A stretch of DNA of 7,083 nt from Holosporales bacterium (GTDB lineage Bacteria > Pseudomonadota > Alphaproteobacteria > Caedimonadales > UBA9215): the NCBI GenBank assembly GCA_003503995.1, contig DOCA01000085.1, forward strand, positions 829-7,911, read 5' to 3'. A program made the translations under genes and the position numbers. The notes beneath the pieces are model-generated. The model did no database searches. It worked only from the letters and a program-made list of their open reading frames with translations, and had not been told where the DNA came from. Positions 5,703 through 7,083 of this stretch are shown in pieces (the stretch's first letter is position 1; every line of letters begins with the position of its first letter).

Positions 5703-7016
5703 TTAATTGATAAGAGTATCATAGAGAGTCTTTTCAATTTCCCTTATCCTTTTAATATCTTCCTCAATGTCTTTTTGAATACCGACCAAATAAATATACC
5801 CTGGAAAATTCGTGATGTCCGTTGTTTTTGCTATTTCCCAACCCTTTTTATAATAAAATTTTAGGTTATAAAAGGTTTTCAGGTGACTAAAAATTTGAGG
5901 AGCTGGCACTTTTTTTAAAATGCCAGAGAGAGGAGAAAAAAGATAAACAACGACAGTTCTCTTATTCTCTGGGATTCTTTTGTTTGAAAAGCTATTCAAT
6001 AAATTCGGGCGCACAATACTATCAACAAGCAAAGAAGTCTGACTAAATCCTTGGGCCTCATTGATTGCAGAAGGTAAGCCTGTCCCCCCTAATCTTGGAG
6101 CGACTTCAATTAAATAAGGAATCTTTTTTCCCTTATGACTTATAACTTTTATATCGGATCGCCCCGCGCCCTCTTGAATGCCAAAAGCAAAATAAGCTTG
6201 TTTTATAAAATCGGACAAAAGCTGGAAATTTTCATCATCGAGATCAATAAGCTCTGAATAATCATTAAGGGGCAAATTACTCTGAACCGTCTTGTGTTTT
6301 TTAATAATTTCAGCAACATAGATAACACCCTTCTTGCTCACAGTGTGCACCATAAACTCTTGTCCACCGATATATTCCTGACATAAAACCTTTTTATTTT
6401 TAGCGTGATATATATTTGTTGAATTAAGAATTTTCTGGAAATATTTTTTCAATTCCGACTCGTTACCACAAATATAAACGTTATCGGATCCAGCACTATC
6501 CATAGGCTTTAATACAATAGGATAAGACCGCTTTTCAACCCACCTTAAAAGCTCTTGATAATCATGAGTTAAAAGCTAATTGATGGTCGGTAAACCTGCT
6601 TGACGCAGACGTTCCTGCATATAAAATTTGTGACGAGTGCTGTGGGAAGGATCAAGTTTATTTCGCGGCAGGTTAAAATCTCTCTGCAATTTTTCAGCTA
6701 AATCAATACCTGATTCACAACCCGGAACCACAGCTTTTACGATTTTATTTAAGCTTTTAATTTCCTCGACCAGCATATCTGATTCCTCAAAAGCTTTAAA
6801 ATAATCCTGCTCTTTAAAAGGCACATTCAATTTTTTACCTAAATTTGAGGAAACATGCACAACGTCATAACCACTTTCTAGGAAAAGGGGTGCTAAATAC
6901 CTCCCAGTTGAAATACCATCAACAACAATAATAACTTCACGTTTGAAATTGCTCGCAAAGGAATAAGAGGCAATTAAAAAAAATGATATCAGTAAGAAAA
7001 AACTATTTTTTTTCAT
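5703..7016 (-). pseudogene. ATP-grasp ligase-type protein with signal peptide, interrupted by an in-frame TAG
   Basis: ATP-grasp enzymes join a carboxylate to an amine or other nucleophile through an acyl-phosphate. The frame is intact over 437 codons except for TAG at codon 147. The first 146 residues begin with a Sec-type signal peptide (KK, a hydrophobic core, likely cut after SFA at residue 21). The pre-ATP-grasp fold follows (EVIIVVDGISTGRYLAP), then STRHKFYMQERLRQAGLPTIN. After the TAG come the ATP-binding strand YPIVLKPMDSAGSDNV (Lys170), QEYIGGQEFMV (about 213-223), the metal-ligand segments GAGRSDIKV (Asp288) and LIEVAPRLGG (Glu304, Arg308), and a C-terminal domain. The substrate cannot be told. 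The start ATG has an in-frame TGA six codons upstream and a weak AGG site. The TAG probably replaced a Gln codon (CAG). Unless the codon is suppressed, only an inactive N-terminal piece would be made; the 266-codon piece starting at 6503 lacks Lys170. Stop TAA. Confidence 0.8.
6576..6578 (-). other. Internal amber codon in the ATP-grasp frame
   Basis: The minus-strand reading runs GGT TTA CCG ACC ATC AAT, then TAG, then CTT TTA ACT CAT, with no frame change. Family motifs lie on both sides. Homologues I recall often have Gln at or near this place (a pattern like GLRTVKQ), one base from TAG. Confidence 0.85.
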
Positions 7017-7038
7017 GGAGAGCCTATTTTGTCATAAT

Positions 7039-7083
7039 TTAAGAGAAACTCACTTCCCTAATGAGGTGGTCCTGGTTGTTAGG
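7039..7083 (-). CDS. Possible 3' end of an upstream minus-strand gene
   Basis: From the right edge one minus-strand frame reads PNNQDHLIREVSFS and then TAA at 7039-7041, 22 bases before the ATP-grasp start. The spacing would suit an operon. Fourteen codons are too few to recognise a family, and a second frame also stays open for ten codons, so this may be chance. Confidence 0.25.
   Translation of the reverse strand, partial: PNNQDHLIREVSFS

Noticed and set aside
2323..6578. TAG recoded as a sense codon throughout the genome
   Set aside because: infA ends with TAG at exactly the canonical 72-residue length, and its read-through sequence does not look like protein. No recoding of TAG is known to me in this class. 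Isolated nonsense mutations explain the data better.

Overview
The window looks like chromosomal DNA from an AT-rich alphaproteobacterium. Three things point there. The order tRNA-Leu, tig, clpP and the cluster infA, RNase E/G, yacG are arrangements I associate with this class. The trigger factor carries the alphaproteobacterial pattern IAERRVRLGLILADIG. The DUF599 membrane protein is of the alphaproteobacterial type. The low GC and a decaying accessory gene would suit a host-associated lineage, but that is inference.

Layout. Positions 1-3814 are a housekeeping block read entirely on the minus strand. In transcription order it holds infA (3814-3596), a short RNase E/G-family enzyme (3459-2323), yacG (2319-2110), tRNA-Leu(UAG) (2024-1940), trigger factor tig (1890-541), a clear intrinsic terminator (about 487-513), and the first 133 codons of clpP, which runs off the left edge. 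Together these genes cover translation initiation, RNA processing, gyrase control, nascent-chain folding and proteolysis. A 179-bp divergent spacer (3815-3993) then leads into two plus-strand membrane-protein genes. The first is a DUF599 protein whose true start is at 3994. The second is an unrecognised two-helix membrane protein (4905-5546).

From 5703 to the right edge the minus strand carries an ATP-grasp ligase-type gene with two oddities: an N-terminal Sec-type signal peptide, and a single in-frame TAG that splits an otherwise intact 437-codon frame. The last 45 bases may be the 3' end of a further minus-strand gene.

Most notable points: (i) the amber-interrupted, apparently exported ATP-grasp protein; (ii) RNase E/G and yacG lie in the same frame, separated only by TAG GAG; (iii) the two-helix protein's frame stays open and protein-like for 17 codons after its TAG; (iv) no maf gene lies between infA and the RNase gene, where instead a GC-rich repeat-like block sits. 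I found no CRISPR array, insertion sequence or rRNA. No gene-free stretch exceeds 300 bases.
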